A program made the position numbers and the translations under genes. From an uncultured Clostridia bacterium (GTDB lineage Bacteria > Bacillota > Clostridia > Lachnospirales > Lachnospiraceae): DNA of 6,939 nucleotides. This document shows, piece by piece, positions 5,244 through 6,939 of the stretch; the first letter of the stretch is position 1; each line of letters opens with the position of its first letter. Below the pieces are notes generated by a model. It was given only the letters and a program-made list of their open reading frames with translations, had not been told where the DNA came from and made no database searches. The stretch is from positions 1 through 6,939 of the forward strand of contig CAMWWR010000098.1 of NCBI GenBank assembly GCA_947178045.1, in the 5' to 3' direction.

Positions 5244-5308
5244 CAAATTTACCGGAATAATGAAAATTTGGCATATTTGCTGAGACATACCTGTTTGCAA
5301 TTGTGCAA
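5244..5308. repeat. Two AT-rich inverted repeats upstream of the CarD-family promoter
   Basis: CAAATTT/AAATTTG (5244-5250 and 5264-5270, 13-nt spacer) and TTGCA-ATTG-TGCAA (5295-5308) lie between the CarD-family promoter and the stop of the FeoB-associated gene. Neither is a GC-rich terminator with a T-run, so they may be operators, weak 3' structures of the feo transcript, or chance in AT-rich DNA. Confidence 0.35.
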
Positions 5309-5332
5309 TTTTACTAAGACAATCTTGCGGTA

Positions 5333-5503
5333 TCACTCGCCCGTCTGCTCCCGGTGGGCGCAATGGCCGTTGCCATGGGCATTGCATTCCCTGCAGCAGC
5401 CTCCGCACTGCAGCGATTTTCCGCTTTTTTTATCCCGCACCATAGTGCGGATAACCGCCCCGACCAGCACAAGTAAACCAAGTCCTACAACCGCCGTTCC
5501 CAT
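5333..5503 (-). CDS. FeoB-associated Cys-rich membrane protein
   Basis: Small protein of 56 residues of the FeoB-associated Cys-rich membrane family (PF12669), found almost only beside feoB in Firmicutes and thought to assist Fe(II) uptake; its biochemical role is unproven. One membrane helix (about 2-20, GTAVVGLGLLVLVGAVI) is followed by a basic stretch (RDKKSGKS) and a metal-binding-looking tail with Cys33, Cys36, Cys37, Cys40, His43, His47, Cys48 and His50 (LQCGGCCREC, HGNGHCAH). The start at 5503 is preferred because the family begins with this MGT-type N-terminus and GGTGAG (5513-5508) precedes it. An in-frame ATG at 5569 would add 22 basic residues but lies inside the hairpin at 5562-5592. 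It is 100 bp after feoB on the same strand, presumably in one operon. Confidence 0.9.
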   Translation of the reverse strand: MGTAVVGLGLLVLVGAVIRTMVRDKKSGKSLQCGGCCRECNAHGNGHCAHREQTGE

Positions 5504-5561
5504 ATTTCTCACCAAATCCTTTCCCTGCAAGAAAAATTTCCAATGCGAAGCTCTGCGCCGC

Positions 5562-5592
5562 AAAGGCATCCCGCCGACAGCAGGATGCCTTT
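5562..5592 (-). terminator. Hairpin between feoB and the small FeoB-associated gene
   Basis: AAAGGCATCC (5562-5571) and GGATGCCTTT (5583-5592) form a perfect 10-bp stem with an 11-nt loop. It begins 11 bp after the feoB stop. On the minus strand the stem's own TTT is followed by GCGGC rather than a T-run, so read-through to the small gene is likely. It may act as a partial terminator or an RNA-stabilising element that sets the ratio of the two proteins. Confidence 0.55.
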
Positions 5593-5603
5593 CTCCGTCC
5601 GTA

Positions 5604-6939
5604 TTATGCGCGGCCCTTTGCCGGCGTTTTCAGCCGGACCTTGAGCGTCGTGCTCTCGTGGTACGGGCGCACAAGCAGCCAGATAAATCCCGCGACAAGC
5701 AGAATCGCCGCAACCGTGCCGATTCCGAACGCCCCCTCGCCAAACAGCATGCCGAGCTGATAGATGCAGAGCGACACAACGTAAGCAAGCCCGCACTGAT
5801 AACCGATCGCAAACCAGAACCATTTTGCGTTATTCATCTCCCGGCGGATGGCACCCATCGCCGCGAAGCAAGGCGCGCACAGCAGATTGAACACGAGGAA
5901 CGAGTATGCCGCGATCTTCGACATCGCCACAAAATCGAGAACTCCGAATACGCCGACAATCTCCTCCTTTGCCACCAGTCCCATAATCGCCGCGACCGCC
6001 GCCTCTGTCTTGTCAAAGCCAAGCGGTGCAAAAATCCATTTTACGCCGTTGCCGATCACTCCGAGAATGCTGTCGCCCAGCTCCATCTCGGTATCAAACG
6101 TAAATTTGCCGTCCACAACGCCAAAGCTGGAGCCCGCCCAGATAATAATGGACGAAAGGAGAATGATCGTGCCGGCCTTTTTGATAAACGACCAGCCGCG
6201 CTCCCACATACTGCGCAGCACACTGCCCACGGTCGGCCAGTGGTACGCCGGAAGCTCCATAACGAACGGGGCAGGATCGCCCGCGAACATTTTCGTTTTC
6301 TTCAGAATGATGCCGGAGCATACAATCGCCGCAATTCCCACAAAATACGCGCTCGGCGCTACCCACCAGGCATTTCCGAACAGCGCCGCCGCGATCATCG
6401 AAATAATCGGCAGCTTTGCCCCGCAAGGCACAAAGGTCGTCGTCATGATCGTCATCTTGCGGTCGCGGTCGTTCTCGATCGTCCGGGAGGCCATAATGCC
6501 CGGCACTCCGCAGCCGCTCCCGATCAGCATCGGGATAAACGATTTTCCAGACAGCCCAAACTTGCGGAAAACGCGATCCATAATGAATGCAACGCGGGCC
6601 ATATAGCCGCAGGACTCCAGAAAAGCCAGGAAAATAAACAGCACGAGCATCTGCGGCACAAAGCCGAGCACCGCTCCAACACCGCCGATAATTCCATCAA
6701 CAATCAGGCTGCGCAGCCATTCCGCACATTTCACCCTTTCAAGCAGACTTTCGGCCAGCGCCGGAATTCCCGGCACCCAGACGCCATATTCGGAGGTATC
6801 CGGGGCCTCCTTGGCCTCAATCGCCTCATCCACAACGCCAGAAATATCGTAGCCCGCTTCCGTGAGAGCCTCGCCGTAGGAGTCATACGCCTCCTCAAAC
6901 GCGCCGAAATCCTCGTCCTCGATCGCACCGAGTATGTCC
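5604..6939 (-). CDS. feoB: Ferrous iron transporter FeoB (partial; N-terminus beyond right edge)
   Basis: C-terminal 444 codons of FeoB, the GTP-dependent Fe(II) importer of the inner membrane; the N-terminal G domain, GDI region and first membrane helix lie beyond base 6939. The visible part opens with an acidic, presumably extracytoplasmic segment (about 1-60, DILGAIEDEDFGAFEEAY then YGVWVPGIPAL). The membrane domain follows with both Gate repeats: LGFVPQMLVLF and ESCGYMARVAFIMDR, then GSGCGVPGIMASRTIEN (about 140-156), FVPCGAKLPI (about 169-178), then VAKEEIVGVFG and LCAPCFAAMGAIRREM in the second half. The conserved Cys of GSGCGVPG, VPCGAKLP and CAPCFAA are all present. A last helix and a basic tail (RLKTPAKGRA) end the protein. 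The GTG at 6833 is internal, since the frame stays open to the edge and the sequence upstream of it matches clostridial FeoB. Confidence 0.97.
   Translation of the reverse strand, partial: DILGAIEDEDFGAFEEAYDSYGEALTEAGYDISGVVDEAIEAKEAPDTSEYGVWVPGIPALAESLLERVKCAEWLRSLIVDGIIGGVGAVLGFVPQMLVLFIFLAFLESCGYMARVAFIMDRVFRKFGLSGKSFIPMLIGSGCGVPGIMASRTIENDRDRKMTIMTTTFVPCGAKLPIISMIAAALFGNAWWVAPSAYFVGIAAIVCSGIILKKTKMFAGDPAPFVMELPAYHWPTVGSVLRSMWERGWSFIKKAGTIILLSSIIIWAGSSFGVVDGKFTFDTEMELGDSILGVIGNGVKWIFAPLGFDKTEAAVAAIMGLVAKEEIVGVFGVLDFVAMSKIAAYSFLVFNLLCAPCFAAMGAIRREMNNAKWFWFAIGYQCGLAYVVSLCIYQLGMLFGEGAFGIGTVAAILLVAGFIWLLVRPYHESTTLKVRLKTPAKGRA

Noticed and set aside
5504..5569. Upstream ATG for the FeoB-associated protein
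   Set aside because: The added 22 residues are basic and unlike the family, the ATG lies in the stem of the hairpin at 5562-5592, and no Shine-Dalgarno sequence precedes it.
5848..6606. Plus-strand open frame (252 codons) opposite feoB
   Set aside because: The minus strand carries well-conserved FeoB motifs throughout this stretch; the plus frame has no domain signature.
6831..6833. GTG as the true start of FeoB
   Set aside because: The frame is open to the right edge and the 35 codons upstream continue a FeoB-type extracytoplasmic segment, so the gene is cut by the window and does not start here.

Overview
The window looks like chromosomal DNA from a low-G+C-lineage Gram-positive anaerobe (Firmicutes/Clostridia, most like a Lachnospiraceae-type genome with fairly GC-rich coding DNA). 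The evidence is the gene set: a clostridial-type FeoB with its small Cys-rich partner, a short DtxR/MntR-type regulator, a CarD-family protein, a YitT/DUF2179 membrane protein, a DUF2974 (Mbeg1-like) hydrolase and an HtrA-like protease. Genes have strong purine-rich ribosome-binding sites. The exact genus cannot be read from the sequence. No phage, CRISPR, transposase, tRNA or rRNA was seen.

Layout. (1) 1-1074, minus: N-terminal 358 codons of a membrane-anchored HtrA/DegP-type serine protease, cut by the left edge before its PDZ domain. (2) 1087-1657: an AT-richer gap. It holds a 10-bp promoter-like palindrome and a plus-strand remnant, the last ~120 codons of an AlbA_2/COG2865-type ATP-binding regulator with the rest missing. 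(3) 1658-2800, minus: DUF2974 alpha/beta-hydrolase-like protein starting at GTG. (4) 2801-3048: divergent promoter region with two mirrored promoters (same -35 and -10 hexamers on both strands) around a long inverted repeat, then a leader with a possible 18-codon ORF. (5) 3049-3963, plus: YitT-family membrane protein. (6) 3964-4110: extended -10 promoter, small dyads and a potentially structured ~100-nt leader. (7) 4111-4488, plus: DtxR/MntR-family metal-dependent regulator. (8) 4531-4574: strong, near-symmetric hairpin between convergent genes. (9) 4602-5111, minus: CarD-family RNA-polymerase-binding regulator with its own promoter. (10) 5333-6939, minus: FeoB (C-terminal 444 codons visible, N-terminal G domain off the right edge), then a 56-residue FeoB-associated Cys-rich membrane protein.

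How the genes fit together. The right half is an iron-homeostasis neighbourhood: Fe(II) importer FeoB, its small Cys-rich accessory protein and a DtxR-type repressor are within about 3 kb, so the regulator plausibly senses Fe(II) or Mn(II) and may control the feo genes (inference; the feo promoter is outside the window). The left half holds housekeeping and envelope functions (HtrA, YitT, DUF2974) with no clear shared pathway. I found no convincing undescribed multi-gene system. The points most worth checking are the mirrored divergent promoter, the candidate leader ORF before the YitT gene, the mixed metal-ligand set of the regulator with its structured leader, and the decayed AlbA_2 gene.
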